DNA from: Cryomorphaceae bacterium
GTDB taxonomy: Bacteria; Bacteroidota; Bacteroidia; Flavobacteriales; Schleiferiaceae
Direction of reading: 5' to 3'
DNA length: 38,556 bases
Assembly: GCA_003566715.1 (NCBI GenBank)
Contig: PXCF01000056.1
Span: 1-38,556 of the forward strand
The position numbers were made by a program, and so were the translations under genes. This document shows, in pieces, positions 7,201 through 15,704 of the stretch (its first letter is position 1; each line of letters starts with the position of its first letter). The notes below the pieces were generated by a model. The model was given only the letters and a program-made list of their open reading frames with translations. It ran no database searches and was not told the origin of the DNA.

Positions 7201-7238
7201 CCAAAAAGGGGGTTACATTCGTTGTCGAGTGGCTTTAG
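4230..7238 (+). CDS. Propeller-domain sensor histidine kinase
   Basis: 1002 residues. The N-terminal hydrophobic segment (about 14-38, ending VEAQ) looks like a signal peptide or anchor. About 45-640 is a repeated beta-propeller of the two-component regulator type (for example YGFLWVCTENGLSRF, NILWVGTDSLG, KMIWIPTNRGLFQF). A Y_Y_Y-like domain follows (about 650-720), then a transmembrane helix (about 725-748), a coiled linker, HisKA with LAHDVRSPL (His798) and HATPase with N-box HNLIDNAIKYTP and G1 DTGRGF. The G2 region (IGGGMKM) is short and no clear F-box is seen. It lacks the receiver and AraC domains of hybrid kinases and has no neighbouring response regulator. ATG 4230 was preferred to the TTG at 4224; ATG 4251 is also possible. 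The gene is convergent with tolC, leaving one base between the stops. Confidence 0.88.
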   Translation: MRSKLVQMGRLLKINLYLIKASALYCSMFLLSVPILVEAQHDSRYITTFYTDEGTLPQNNVRAVAKDNYGFLWVCTENGLSRFDGELFATINAEELGLSSNRFRYFARSGDALYASNASGDFIEIKDLNVRLVDDLPLGIKKNWQDLTYRNKLFYQDTKFPEKGENWRLVSEDYSWEAGDGFVRQVANGDTVLHHTQPGMPKLMVLSMGAVYVFYQHEYYVVNGGQPSVFPLSFDFNFARVFWNRAENQLFFIKNERIYLVKNDGENQLQAQEVGRELEEASFAINSMFYDEGVSTLYQATNSFGLIKQQKSHFDFLYNDLGVRNVFYGLGMGAGGMIHTSSGMRIDAGGKADTLNYQLWFNALEASPDGRFFRVFDNLLLCKNENNRYDTAHIFPGRLLSLNMDTQRNILWVGTDSLGDDPFKLYAFDLTDNDVVKSYETKGTVRTMHFSEGSTVYIGTYNGIIRWDVTSEVFEKIGGKALGEVRYIHRLDNDLYLINTYGRGLFFLNQDKLRPLPLDVGAFLRFSHYVIEDERKMIWIPTNRGLFQFKKSDLINFAQSTQEHLPFYQYFDRTSGLITNEFNGGCNLCAAKASDGQWYLPTMNGLVVFHPESIPLHAINPYIFITKAVSDEGQFSHNASLSHKTSLVEFTIAATQMGFSLGHNIKAKLNNQSQWFDVAQNKAIRYIGLPPGNYSLQLQRPINFNGETSTITFSFTIMPPIWKTKPFFVLVFVGFLGLVFMVVKIRTRLFRVKSETLERMVDDQTMHLRGLVKDLKNLIRQEKGLSKERERVVSILAHDVRSPLRFLTFLFNEIRLGKTDRLKEDIDIAHDTCANLHKYVEDILTTGKHPGEEQIELLQQVKLNHLVMQKVNLFRGLAQQKSIDMSVEVPKQVSVFTNRNILSIVVHNLIDNAIKYTPDGGQIAIGWNEAMNQLEVRDTGRGFSEKELADINQVLSGDLTASPQLNIGGGMKMISELSQIAEIKVFVKGNAKKGVTFVVEWL

Positions 7239-7239
7239 G

Positions 7240-8559
7240 TTACTCTAAGATGCTGCGCCCTTTCCCGGTTAACTTCAGTATCTCAGCTGTGGCGTTGTAT
7301 TGCTCTGATTTGGCTTGAAGCATTCTTAGCTGGGTTTCGGTGAGGTTCCTTCTGGCCTCGCGAACGTCGATGTCCTCGGCAATGCCTCTTTCAAACCGAT
7401 CGACGGAAAGGCTTAGATTCTCTTCAGCCAATACATTGCTCTTTTCTTCCAGTCGCCCAATCTGCTCGGCAGATAAATATTCCTTCCACAAAGCAATGGC
7501 TTCAGATTTCACCTTTCTTTCCAAATCTTCTTGTTCCCATTCCATAGTTTGGGCGGCAATGTGCGCCTGCTGAACGTAACGGCGGTTTCTGTTTCCGTCA
7601 AATAAGTTCCATTGTAAGCGCAAGCCGTAATTAAACCCGTTGGTAAAGTTACGTTCAAGAATGCCCACTTCGTTGATCTGACGAACATCTTGGTACACGC
7701 CGTAGGTGCCAAGCGTTGGTAAAAAGGCCGAGCGTTCTTCACGAATGGTTTGCTTGGCAATGGCCTGACGATACTTATTGATGAGAAGTTCGGGGTTACC
7801 GGTTTGTGTGTTTTCAAGAATGTCATTGAGTGAAAAGTCCATCATTCGATCGGGCAAATCGGTCAGTTCAAAATTGTCGGTGGGGTTAATGCCAAGTAGG
7901 TAACAAAAGCGATGTTTTTGAATGGATACGTCGTTTTCCTGACGAATCACCATACTGCTATCGGCATAATAGTCGGCCGCTAGGCGCAGGGATTCCGTGC
8001 GGTTTCCAATACCTTTTTCCAATTTGTCTTCGGCAATTTCGTAAAGGCGACGAGAATAGGCCAAGTTGCTGCGGTTGAATTCCAACATTTTTTCCGCCAC
8101 CAAAATATCGCCATATCGATGAACTACTTCGGCAATGGTGTTTTCCACCTGCCACTGAAACTGTTGACGGGTCATTTCTTCGATGGCATTCAATCGGTCG
8201 CGGGTGGCAAACATTCTCATACCGTCAAATAGCGTCCATTCTAATCTGGCGAGTCCACTTAGCGACTGGCTGCGGGCGTTTTCTTGGTTGACAGACTCTC
8301 CCGAGAAAAACGTAAGGTTGATGTCTTGGTCGGACTGGTTGGCGTCGAAGTCCAGATTGAGTTCCGGTAGAAAGCCGGCCTCACCGGCATGGTTATTTAG
8401 TGCCGCAATGTCGGCATCTGCGCGCGCAAGTTTTACTTGAAAGTTGTGTTCAATGGCCAGGGCAACGGCTTGCTGTAATTCAAGCGTTTCGGGCAATTGT
8501 GCGAAAAGCCCAATGCCCAATAGCTGAAATACGATGAGTATGACCTTACTCCGATTCAT
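7240..8559 (-). CDS. TolC-family outer-membrane efflux channel
   Basis: 439 residues from ATG 8559. The start is chosen because it gives a signal peptide (NRSKVILIVFQLLGIGLFAQ). A longer reading to 8685 only overlaps the pump gene. The mature protein has two similar long helical halves of the outer-membrane-factor family: LELQQAVALAIEHNFQVKLA near the start and LRLQWNLFDGNRNRRYVQQA in the second half. It forms the trimeric channel for the pump and adaptor encoded just upstream. Its first 14 bases overlap the end of the RND gene (ATGAATCGGAGTAA holds both the start and the TAA stop), which implies translational coupling. No terminator is seen before the convergent kinase gene. Confidence 0.93.
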   Translation of the reverse strand: MNRSKVILIVFQLLGIGLFAQLPETLELQQAVALAIEHNFQVKLARADADIAALNNHAGEAGFLPELNLDFDANQSDQDINLTFFSGESVNQENARSQSLSGLARLEWTLFDGMRMFATRDRLNAIEEMTRQQFQWQVENTIAEVVHRYGDILVAEKMLEFNRSNLAYSRRLYEIAEDKLEKGIGNRTESLRLAADYYADSSMVIRQENDVSIQKHRFCYLLGINPTDNFELTDLPDRMMDFSLNDILENTQTGNPELLINKYRQAIAKQTIREERSAFLPTLGTYGVYQDVRQINEVGILERNFTNGFNYGLRLQWNLFDGNRNRRYVQQAHIAAQTMEWEQEDLERKVKSEAIALWKEYLSAEQIGRLEEKSNVLAEENLSLSVDRFERGIAEDIDVREARRNLTETQLRMLQAKSEQYNATAEILKLTGKGRSILE

Positions 8560-11500
8560 TGGCTTTGGTTTTGGGGGTAATATACGTGTATAGTGCCGGA
8601 ATGACATAGAGGGTAAGTCCAAGAGAAAAAAGGAGTCCGCCAATAATGGCAACCCCCATGGGGATGCGGCTGGTTGATCCGCCACCCAGAGCTACGGCAA
8701 TGGGTATGGCGCCTAAAACGGTAGCCATACTGGTCATTAAAATGGGTCTGAAGCGTTCTCTGGCAGCATCGATAGCGGCTTCCATGGCGCTTAGTCCGTC
8801 GCGTTTTCTTTGGTTGGCAAATTCTACGATGAGGATGCCGTTTTTGGTCACAATTCCTATGAGAACGATGATGCCGATTTGACTAAAGATATTTAACGTG
8901 TGACCAAACAACCAAAGCGCTAAAAGCGCACCGGCAATGGCCAAAGGAACCGTGAGCATAATGGTGAGTGGATCTCGGAAACTTTCAAACTGTGCCGCTA
9001 AGGTTAGGTAAATAAGCACCAAGGCCAATAAAAAGGCAAAGTACAAGCTTGAAGCGCTTTCTTCAAATTCTTTTGATGGCCCGTCTAAAGCAGAAGAGAA
9101 GCTGTCGTCAAACACTTCGGCAGCTATGCGGCGCATTTCTTCAATCCCATCGCCCAAGCTATAGCCGTTGGCCGGGTTGGCAGAAACGGTAGCGGAATTA
9201 TACCGATTAAAGCGATAAAGAATGGGGGAGCTGATGCGGTTTTCGATGTTGATCAGATTTTCCATGGGAACAATTTCTCCGTATTTATTGGGTACCGTGA
9301 GTTTTCTGATGTCCGATGTTTTATTTCGAGAATTGCGTTCGGCTTGTCCAATCACTTCGTACTGCTTTCCATCACGAATAAAATATCCGTAGCGCAGCCC
9401 GGAATAGTAGAGTTGCAGCGTTTCGGATATATCGCTCACAGATACCCCAAGCTCATTGGCTGTTTTGCGGTCAATGGTGACATGCAGTTCGGGTTTGTTA
9501 AATTTTAGATTGAGATCTGCGACATCAAACACCTCACTCTCATTCACTTTGTCCATAAACACCGGTAATGCTTCTTCTAGCTTTTCAAAGTTGGGTGCTT
9601 GTATCACAAATTGCACGGGTAGGGAGGTCATGCGGTTTCCGCCAATGGTTTGCTGCTGAACCACAAAGGCTCGAGCAAAGTTGTAGGAGGGAAGCAGCTT
9701 GGATAGTTCTGCTGCCAATTGCTGTTGCGACTTATCTCTATCTTGAGGTCGCTTTAGGCGCAGTCTTAAAAATCCTGAGTTGACACTAACCGAGGCTCCA
9801 AAGCCGGGGGAGGTGACCGACAAGAGGTTTTCTTTTTCCGGGAGGGTATCTGTTAGCTCAATTAGTTCGCTCATAAAGTCATTCATGCGCTCGTAAGACG
9901 TTCCTTCTGGTGCTGTAGCAATGATGCGTAAATTGCTTTTATCTTCAAGTGGCGCCAACTCTGAGGGAATGATTCTCCCCATTAAAACCACCACGACAGC
10001 AATCACTCCCATGGAAATAATGCCCAGATATCGCCTTTGCATGAAGGCTTCTAGTGTGCGAGCATACCACTTGTTTAGCTTGTGAAAAAAGATTTCAGTT
10101 CTTTTGTAAAATACGCCTTTATTGGCTTTTTGTCTAAGCAACTTGGTGCTCAACATGGGGGTAAGCGACAACGATATAAAGGTTGAAATAATAACGGCCC
10201 CACTCACGACTACCCCAAACTCCCTAAATAACCGACCAGTTAAGCCCTGTAAAAAGATGATGGGTAAAAACACACAAATCAGAGTAATGGTGGTGGCGAT
10301 GATGGCAAAGTAGATTTCTTTAGCGCCTTTGTGTCCAGCTTCTTTGGGTTTGGTGCCGCGTTCAATTTTGGCGTAGATATTCTCCATCATTACAATGGCG
10401 TCGTCGACCACCAACCCAGTGGCTAATACAATTCCCAGTAAGGTGAGTATATTGATGGAGTACCCGGCGATGTACAGGACAAAGAACGCCCCAACCAAAG
10501 AAATGGGGATGGCAATGATGGGGATGAGCGTGGTGCGCCAATTGCGCAAAAACATAAATATGATAATCAATACCAAAAAGAAAGCAATGATGATGGTGTT
10601 TTTTACTTCTGAAATGGCCTGGCGAATAGGCTCGGTACTGTCGAGAGCCACGCCGAGTTCAAGGTCGTCGGGTATCTCATTTTTGATTTGCTCCAGGCGC
10701 TTGTTGACGTCGTCGACGATTTCAATGTAATTGGTTCCCGGTTGTGGCGTAATAGCAATGCCAATCATGGGAATCCCGTTGTTGCCGCGAAGAAGTGAAC
10801 GTTCATTTTCTGGTAATATACGCGCTTCGCCAATGTCTTTAAAACGCACGAGTTGCCCGTCTTCCTCTTTGATGATTAGATTGTTGAACTCCTCTTCAGT
10901 GCTCAGTCGGCCAAAGGTGCGAATGGTAAGCTCCATGCGGTTTCCTTCAATGCGGCCGCTGGGGAGTTCTACATTTTCGTTGTTTAACGCCTGACGAACA
11001 TCCATTGGCGTGAGGCCGTATCCATTGATTTTTAATGGATCCATGAGGAGTTTCATGGCGTATTTCTTCTCTCCCCATATACGTATTTCGCTAACCCCCT
11101 GGATGGTTTGCAAGCGCTCTTTAAAAATTTGGTCGCCAATTTCTGATAACTCAAGGAGACTGCGCTTTTTACTCTGCACGGTGATGGAAATAATCACATC
11201 GGAATCTGCATCGGATTTAACGACGATGGGCGGTTCGCTATCGGGAGGAAGCAATCGGGTAGCGCGACCAACTTTATCTCGCACGTCGTTGGCAGCGGCT
11301 TCCATATCGACCCCGAGTTCAAATTCTACCTTGACCGTACTTCGTCCATCGCTGCTGGTGGAAATGATGGATCGAACACCGGCAATGCCACTGATATTTT
11401 CTTCAATGGGGTCGGTGATTTGCGTTTCCACAATACCGGCGTTGGCTCCCGGGTAGTCGGTGGTAACGGTAACGATTGGCGGGTCAACGTTGGGAAATTC

Positions 11501-11605
11501 TCGCACACCGAGATAGGTCATACCGATGATGCCGAAGAGCAGAATGACGATAGAAAAAACGGTGGTAAGAACCGGCCGCTCGATGGAAAGCGATGGGAGG
11601 TTCAT
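8546..11605 (-). CDS. RND multidrug efflux pump (AcrB/HAE1-like)
   Basis: 1019 residues, the usual length for hydrophobe/amphiphile efflux RND pumps. The N-terminal helix IERPVLTTVFSIVILLFGII, the porter domain start REFPNVDPPIVTVTTDYPGA and the TM4 motif GLVVDDAIVMMENI with the proton-relay pair Asp401/Asp402 are clear. A second half-repeat has the matching VPLAIAGALLAL and IGIVTKNGILIVEFANQ segments. It exports amphiphilic compounds across the envelope using the proton gradient, with the adaptor (11609-12649) and TolC (7240-8559). It starts three bases after the adaptor stop and overlaps tolC by 14 bases, so the three form one operon. The substrate is unknown; the upstream MarR gene suggests drug- or phenolic-responsive control. 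Confidence 0.96.
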   Translation of the reverse strand: MNLPSLSIERPVLTTVFSIVILLFGIIGMTYLGVREFPNVDPPIVTVTTDYPGANAGIVETQITDPIEENISGIAGVRSIISTSSDGRSTVKVEFELGVDMEAAANDVRDKVGRATRLLPPDSEPPIVVKSDADSDVIISITVQSKKRSLLELSEIGDQIFKERLQTIQGVSEIRIWGEKKYAMKLLMDPLKINGYGLTPMDVRQALNNENVELPSGRIEGNRMELTIRTFGRLSTEEEFNNLIIKEEDGQLVRFKDIGEARILPENERSLLRGNNGIPMIGIAITPQPGTNYIEIVDDVNKRLEQIKNEIPDDLELGVALDSTEPIRQAISEVKNTIIIAFFLVLIIIFMFLRNWRTTLIPIIAIPISLVGAFFVLYIAGYSINILTLLGIVLATGLVVDDAIVMMENIYAKIERGTKPKEAGHKGAKEIYFAIIATTITLICVFLPIIFLQGLTGRLFREFGVVVSGAVIISTFISLSLTPMLSTKLLRQKANKGVFYKRTEIFFHKLNKWYARTLEAFMQRRYLGIISMGVIAVVVVLMGRIIPSELAPLEDKSNLRIIATAPEGTSYERMNDFMSELIELTDTLPEKENLLSVTSPGFGASVSVNSGFLRLRLKRPQDRDKSQQQLAAELSKLLPSYNFARAFVVQQQTIGGNRMTSLPVQFVIQAPNFEKLEEALPVFMDKVNESEVFDVADLNLKFNKPELHVTIDRKTANELGVSVSDISETLQLYYSGLRYGYFIRDGKQYEVIGQAERNSRNKTSDIRKLTVPNKYGEIVPMENLINIENRISSPILYRFNRYNSATVSANPANGYSLGDGIEEMRRIAAEVFDDSFSSALDGPSKEFEESASSLYFAFLLALVLIYLTLAAQFESFRDPLTIMLTVPLAIAGALLALWLFGHTLNIFSQIGIIVLIGIVTKNGILIVEFANQRKRDGLSAMEAAIDAARERFRPILMTSMATVLGAIPIAVALGGGSTSRIPMGVAIIGGLLFSLGLTLYVIPALYTYITPKTKANESE

Positions 11606-11608
11606 ACG

Positions 11609-12649
11609 TTAGGGCTTTTCTTGTAGGGTTACGGGCATGTCTTTGCGAAGGTATAGCAGCCCGGTAAGGGCAATGGTGTCTCCCGATGACAATCCGCGTA
11701 CTATTTGCACATCGTCGGCGGTGCGCTCACCCGTTTCTACCAGGGTGGGCTGCGCTTTGCCTCGGTGGATTTTCATTACCCGCTGACCGTCAGATGCGGA
11801 TACCAATGCGTCGGTGGGAATTAAGATGGCATCATCAAATACTTCTAAGGGATAAATGACTGTGGCGTAAGCGCCGGGTATAAGTTTCTCTCTTTGGTTG
11901 TTGTAAATGGCCCGCACGCGAAGGGATCGAGTGGTAGGTGATATTCGTCCATCGATTGCAAAAACTCTGGCAGAAAGGGTGTCGCTGCTGTTGCGCAGAG
12001 TAAAATGGATGGTGTCGTTGCGTTTGACAAGTTGCGCGTACTGCTCGGGAACGGAGAATTCAAGCTTGAGCGGATGGGTCATGGTTAGTGTTGCGATGGC
12101 CTCGCCCGCGCTTAACATGGTTCCACTTGAAATGCTTCTCAATCCGGCAATGCCTGCAAAAGGCGCATTGATGTGGTACTGATCAATTCGAGCTTCCAGT
12201 TGATTGATTTCTGCGTTTAATTCTTTCTTTCGGTTCGAAAATGTATCAAACTCCTCCTGCGAGATGGCTTTGGTTTTTAGCAAACTTTCCCTTCTTTCTA
12301 CGTCAATTTTTGCTTGACTGTAGAGTATTTTGGTCTTCTCTAATTCCGCAACCAAGTCTCGGTTGTCTAGTTGTACCAGTAGCTGTCCCTTTTTTACGTC
12401 ATCACCCTCTTCAAACAAGATGCGAACGACCCGCCCACTCACTTCACTTCTCATAGTGATTTCTTCGTTGGGAAGCAATGTTCCATTAAGGGTCAGTGAT
12501 TTATTAAACGGTTGACCTTCAACAATCATGTAGCGTACATCTAGAGCAGAGCCTTTGCTTATTTGTTTGTCGTCATCTTTGCTTGAACTGCACGCCGAAA
12601 TAATCAGTGTGAAGATGATGGTGGCATTAAAAAATGGATGTGCTTTCAA
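11609..12649 (-). CDS. RND efflux periplasmic adaptor (membrane fusion lipoprotein)
   Basis: 346 residues. The signal MKAHPFFNATIIFTLIISAC ends in a lipobox Cys at residue 20, so it is anchored to the inner membrane. A lipoyl/barrel-sandwich hybrid half-motif (SGRVVRILFEEGDDVKKGQL) precedes a helical hairpin (about 100-140) and the second lipoyl half INAPFAGIAGLRSISSGTML. The beta-barrel and membrane-proximal domains follow. It bridges the RND pump and TolC. The only start fitting the signal peptide is TTG at 12649; no in-frame ATG is nearby, so the unusual start codon is probably real. The gene lies downstream of a hairpin at 12674-12714 that separates it from marR. Confidence 0.93.
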   Translation of the reverse strand: MKAHPFFNATIIFTLIISACSSSKDDDKQISKGSALDVRYMIVEGQPFNKSLTLNGTLLPNEEITMRSEVSGRVVRILFEEGDDVKKGQLLVQLDNRDLVAELEKTKILYSQAKIDVERRESLLKTKAISQEEFDTFSNRKKELNAEINQLEARIDQYHINAPFAGIAGLRSISSGTMLSAGEAIATLTMTHPLKLEFSVPEQYAQLVKRNDTIHFTLRNSSDTLSARVFAIDGRISPTTRSLRVRAIYNNQREKLIPGAYATVIYPLEVFDDAILIPTDALVSASDGQRVMKIHRGKAQPTLVETGERTADDVQIVRGLSSGDTIALTGLLYLRKDMPVTLQEKP

Positions 12650-12673
12650 TACAATGATAAATAGTGTGTTTTT

Positions 12674-12714
12674 GAAAAAATAAAACCGTCTGCGAAAATA
12701 CTAATCACAGACGG
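12674..12714 (-). terminator. Hairpin between marR and the efflux operon
   Basis: On the minus strand CCGTCTG, 15 bases, CAGACGG is followed by GTTTTATTTTTT. It is a likely terminator or attenuator after marR and before the adaptor start at 12649. No good promoter was found between it and the adaptor, so partial read-through may feed the efflux genes. Confidence 0.6.
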
Positions 12715-12743
12715 CTTAAAAAGTTCAGGTAAATTAAAATAAT

Positions 12744-13250
12744 CTAAGAGGAAAGGACTTTTCTCGGTTTGGCTGATCCAAGTTCTTTGAGATCAATCTT
12801 TACGTCGCTATTGGGTGCTGCTTCCAAATTGGCAGACATTTTTCCTAAAACTTTGAAGAATGCAGCTTTTTCTTCCTTGCTGATGCCTTCAAATGCGATG
12901 TTGTTAATATCACGATAAATCTTCCGTATGAGGGGGGTTAATTTCTTCCCGCGCTCGGTGAGTTGCAAGTACTGTGAACGTCGATCTTCGATATTTACTT
13001 TTCTTTCTAGGATGTCATACTTGCAGAAATAGTCAACCATTCTAAATACACTCACTTTGTCGATCTTCATCATGTCGGCCAACATTTGTTGCGTAATATC
13101 CGGTTGTTCTTCCTCAATTATTAGAAGCGCATAGTAGTAGCGCTTAATTTCTAATTTGGAAAGTTTTTTTGATGCCACGCCCACATACTGCTTGCTGATA
13201 AAGGCCAGTATCTTAGCTAAAGGCTCGTTGTTAAATTGTTCAGGCTTCAT
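12744..13250 (-). CDS. MarR-family transcriptional regulator
   Basis: 168 residues, typical MarR length. The winged-helix region is clear: helices around ITQQMLADMMKIDKVSVFRMVDYFCKY (about 52-78) and the wing ILERKVNIEDRRSQYLQLTERG, with the conserved D-R-R-S/Y pattern, followed by a C-terminal dimerisation helix. MarR proteins usually bind palindromes as dimers and repress nearby efflux genes until a small ligand binds. Here the efflux adaptor, pump and channel follow directly downstream, so this is the likely local regulator. Inverted repeats at 13272-13296 and 13307-13345 upstream of its start are candidate sites for autoregulation. Confidence 0.92.
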   Translation of the reverse strand: MKPEQFNNEPLAKILAFISKQYVGVASKKLSKLEIKRYYYALLIIEEEQPDITQQMLADMMKIDKVSVFRMVDYFCKYDILERKVNIEDRRSQYLQLTERGKKLTPLIRKIYRDINNIAFEGISKEEKAAFFKVLGKMSANLEAAPNSDVKIDLKELGSAKPRKVLSS

Positions 13251-13271
13251 AAGGTTGTGAATTTCGTTGTA

Positions 13272-13296
13272 AATGTAAAAAATAAATGGTTACATT
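13272..13296. promoter_or_regulatory. Inverted repeat AATGTAA-N11-TTACATT upstream of marR
   Basis: The dyad lies 22 bases upstream of the marR start (13250). A second dyad, TTTGTAAA-N23-TTTACAAA, lies at 13307-13345 and reaches nearly to the end of the intergenic space; both share a GTAAA core. A MarR dimer site would fit the location, but MarR operators normally have closer half-sites, so this remains a candidate. Confidence 0.35.
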
Positions 13297-13348
13297 AACA
13301 CCGGACTTTGTAAAAAATGCGTTAATACCAAAAATTATTTACAAAACG

Positions 13349-15478
13349 CTAAAGAGAATCGTTTATTGCGCGGGAAACATCAATAACAAAAGCATACTTC
13401 ATGGCAACTTCTTTAAGTGCGGAAAATCGTCCGGAAGCACCCCCATGTCCGGTCGTCATATCACAATACAATAGCAAGGGTTCGCCGTTGGTTCGCTTTT
13501 CTCTTAACTTGGCTATCCATTTGGCAGGTTCCCAATACTGAACTTGTGAGTCGTGTAGCCCCGTGGTGATGAGCATGGCCGGGTAGTCTTGCGCCACCGT
13601 ATTATCGTAAGGGGAGTAAGACATCATGTATTCATAGAATCGTTTGTCATTGGGGTTTCCCCACTCGTCATACTCTCCGGTGGTCAGTGGAATACTTTCG
13701 TCCAGCATGGTCGTCACCACATCAACAAAGGGAACTTCGGCTACAATCCCCTTAAACAGTTCGGGTCTCATGTTTGCCACCGCGCCTACCAATAAACCAC
13801 CAGCGCTGCCGCCCCAAGCAAAGATTCTGTTTTTGTTGGTGTAGCGCTGGGCAATCAGGTGTTCGGCACAGGCGATAAAGTCGGTAAATGTATTTTTTTT
13901 GTTGAGCAACTTCCCGTCTTCGTACCAGTGACGTCCCATTTCAGACCCACCGCGAACGTGGGCAATGGCGTACACAAAACCACGCTGTAGTAGGCTCAAT
14001 CTGGCCACGCTAAATGTGGCGTCTAAGCTGTAGCCATAACTTCCGTACCCATAAAGTACCAATGGCGCTGTCCCGTTCATGGGGGTATCTTTGTGGCGTA
14101 CCAAACTGATAGGGACTTTTGTGCCGTCTTTGGCTTCTGCCCACAGGCGCTCGGATATGTATTCCGACTTGTCGTAGCCGCCCATCACTTCAGTCTCTTT
14201 GAGGATTTCCGTGGTTTGCTTGTCGATGTCGTACTCGCGCACCGATGCCGGCTGGTTTAACGAGCTGTAACCAAATCGGATGCGTCTTTGACTTGGTTCT
14301 GGGTTATTGCCCAATCCCAATCCGTAGGTGGGGTCGTCCATGTCAATATAGATGGTGTTTGAGAACTTGTCCCACATGCGTATACCCAATCGAGTCAGTC
14401 CGTTGAATTTTTCTTCAATCACCAAAAAGTCGTCAAACAATTCTACATCTTCCAAAAGGACATCGCTTCGGTGTGAAATAAGGTCTTTCCAGTGTGCCAA
14501 CTCGGTTTGGCTTCTTTCGGTGGTCATCAACTTGAAGTTGGTGGCGTTTTGTGCGTTGGTAACAATATACCAGCGGTCGTTAAAACCATCGATGTTGTAT
14601 TCCAAGCCTCTTACTCTGGGTTGGAAAATTTCAAAAGTTCCTTGGGGTTCATCGGCGTTTAATATGCGGTACTCATCCGAAACGGTTGAGCTGGAATGGA
14701 TCAGTAGGTGTTGTTTGTCGCGTGTTTTACCAACGGAACAAACAAACGTTTCGTCGGTTTCTTCGAATACCAATGTGGGGTCTTCGCCGCCCAATGTGTA
14801 GCGAAAGATCTGATTGGAGCGCAGGGTTTGCGGATCGCGCTTGCTGAAGAACAAGGTTTGATTGTCGGCGGCCCAACTGCAGTTGCCGGTGGTGCCTTCC
14901 ATTTTATATGGCAGAATCTCTCCGCTTTCAAGGTCTTTAACGTAAATGGTGTAAATGCGACGGCTTACGGTGTCGACAGCGAAGGCAACTTTTTGGTTGT
15001 CGGGGCTGATGCGCATACCGCCCAGCTGGTAGTAATCATGGTCTTTGGCCATTTCATTGACGTCAAAAAGCACGATTTCAGCCGCGCCTTTTTCGTTGGC
15101 TTTGCGACAGTATACGGGGTATTCTTTGCCGGTTTCGTAACGGGTGTAGTACCAATACCCATCGAGTAGATAAGGAACCGATTCGTCGTCTTCTTTGATT
15201 CGCCCTTTGATTTCTTGGTAAAGACTGTCTTGTAAATCTTTGGTCCCGCCCATGATGTGTTCACGGTAAGCGTTTTCCTCATTTAAGTAATCGATGACCT
15301 TGGCGTTTTCTCTTTCGTTTAACCAATAATAATGATCAATGCGTTGGTTGTTGTGAATCTCGAGAACTTTGGGAATTTTCTTTGCTTTGGGTTCTTGCAT
15401 AATACTGCTATTTTTATCAAGGTTACAGGCCACGAATGTGACACAAGCCAAAATAGATGGGATGATGATACGTGTCAT
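13349..15478 (-). CDS. Oligopeptidase B-like prolyl oligopeptidase family lipoprotein
   Basis: 709 residues from ATG 15478, chosen because it gives a lipoprotein signal (TRIIIPSILACVTFVAC). The N-terminal beta-propeller (about 60-400) carries the family start PKVLEIHNNQRIDHYYWLNE. The C-terminal alpha/beta hydrolase has the nucleophile motif FAWGGSAGG (Ser558), an Asp in TTGLHDSQVQYWEPAKW (Asp643) and His678 in TGHGGASGRF, the triad order of S9 peptidases. The wording of these motifs is closest to oligopeptidase B (PtrB), which cuts after basic residues in short peptides. E. coli PtrB is cytosolic, whereas this copy is predicted to be exported and lipid-anchored, probably for peptide scavenging in the periplasm. 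It is transcribed toward marR; 98 bases separate them and no terminator was found. Confidence 0.93.
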   Translation of the reverse strand: MTRIIIPSILACVTFVACNLDKNSSIMQEPKAKKIPKVLEIHNNQRIDHYYWLNERENAKVIDYLNEENAYREHIMGGTKDLQDSLYQEIKGRIKEDDESVPYLLDGYWYYTRYETGKEYPVYCRKANEKGAAEIVLFDVNEMAKDHDYYQLGGMRISPDNQKVAFAVDTVSRRIYTIYVKDLESGEILPYKMEGTTGNCSWAADNQTLFFSKRDPQTLRSNQIFRYTLGGEDPTLVFEETDETFVCSVGKTRDKQHLLIHSSSTVSDEYRILNADEPQGTFEIFQPRVRGLEYNIDGFNDRWYIVTNAQNATNFKLMTTERSQTELAHWKDLISHRSDVLLEDVELFDDFLVIEEKFNGLTRLGIRMWDKFSNTIYIDMDDPTYGLGLGNNPEPSQRRIRFGYSSLNQPASVREYDIDKQTTEILKETEVMGGYDKSEYISERLWAEAKDGTKVPISLVRHKDTPMNGTAPLVLYGYGSYGYSLDATFSVARLSLLQRGFVYAIAHVRGGSEMGRHWYEDGKLLNKKNTFTDFIACAEHLIAQRYTNKNRIFAWGGSAGGLLVGAVANMRPELFKGIVAEVPFVDVVTTMLDESIPLTTGEYDEWGNPNDKRFYEYMMSYSPYDNTVAQDYPAMLITTGLHDSQVQYWEPAKWIAKLREKRTNGEPLLLYCDMTTGHGGASGRFSALKEVAMKYAFVIDVSRAINDSL

Positions 15479-15540
15479 GATTTTTTTATGTGGTGCAAAA
15501 GTGCGAATTAATTTCAAAAGATAACCCCAGATTTCGTGCT

Positions 15541-15571
15541 TTGTTGATTTGTCGAGTTCCGATAACTTTTG
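15541..15571 (+). promoter_or_regulatory. Possible promoter of the dienoyl-CoA reductase gene
   Basis: TTG (15541-15543), 19 bases, then TAACTTTTG (15563-15571) resembles the Bacteroidota promoter, but with one extra base inside the -7 box. It would give a leader of about 130 bases before the ATG at 15705. Confidence 0.3.
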
Positions 15572-15704
15572 GTTTATGTGAAATATTTTACAAGTTTCAA
15601 GAACAGTGCAAACATATCTTTCGTTATTAATTTGTTTTTGTATGATTTTTTCAAGTACCTTGTGCTGTTAATTATCAACTCATTTTTCAATCAATTTCAA
15701 AGTT

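Noticed and set aside
8560-8685. Upstream extension of tolC to 8685
   Set aside because: The added residues are the pump gene read in another frame and place the signal peptide 42 residues inside the protein.
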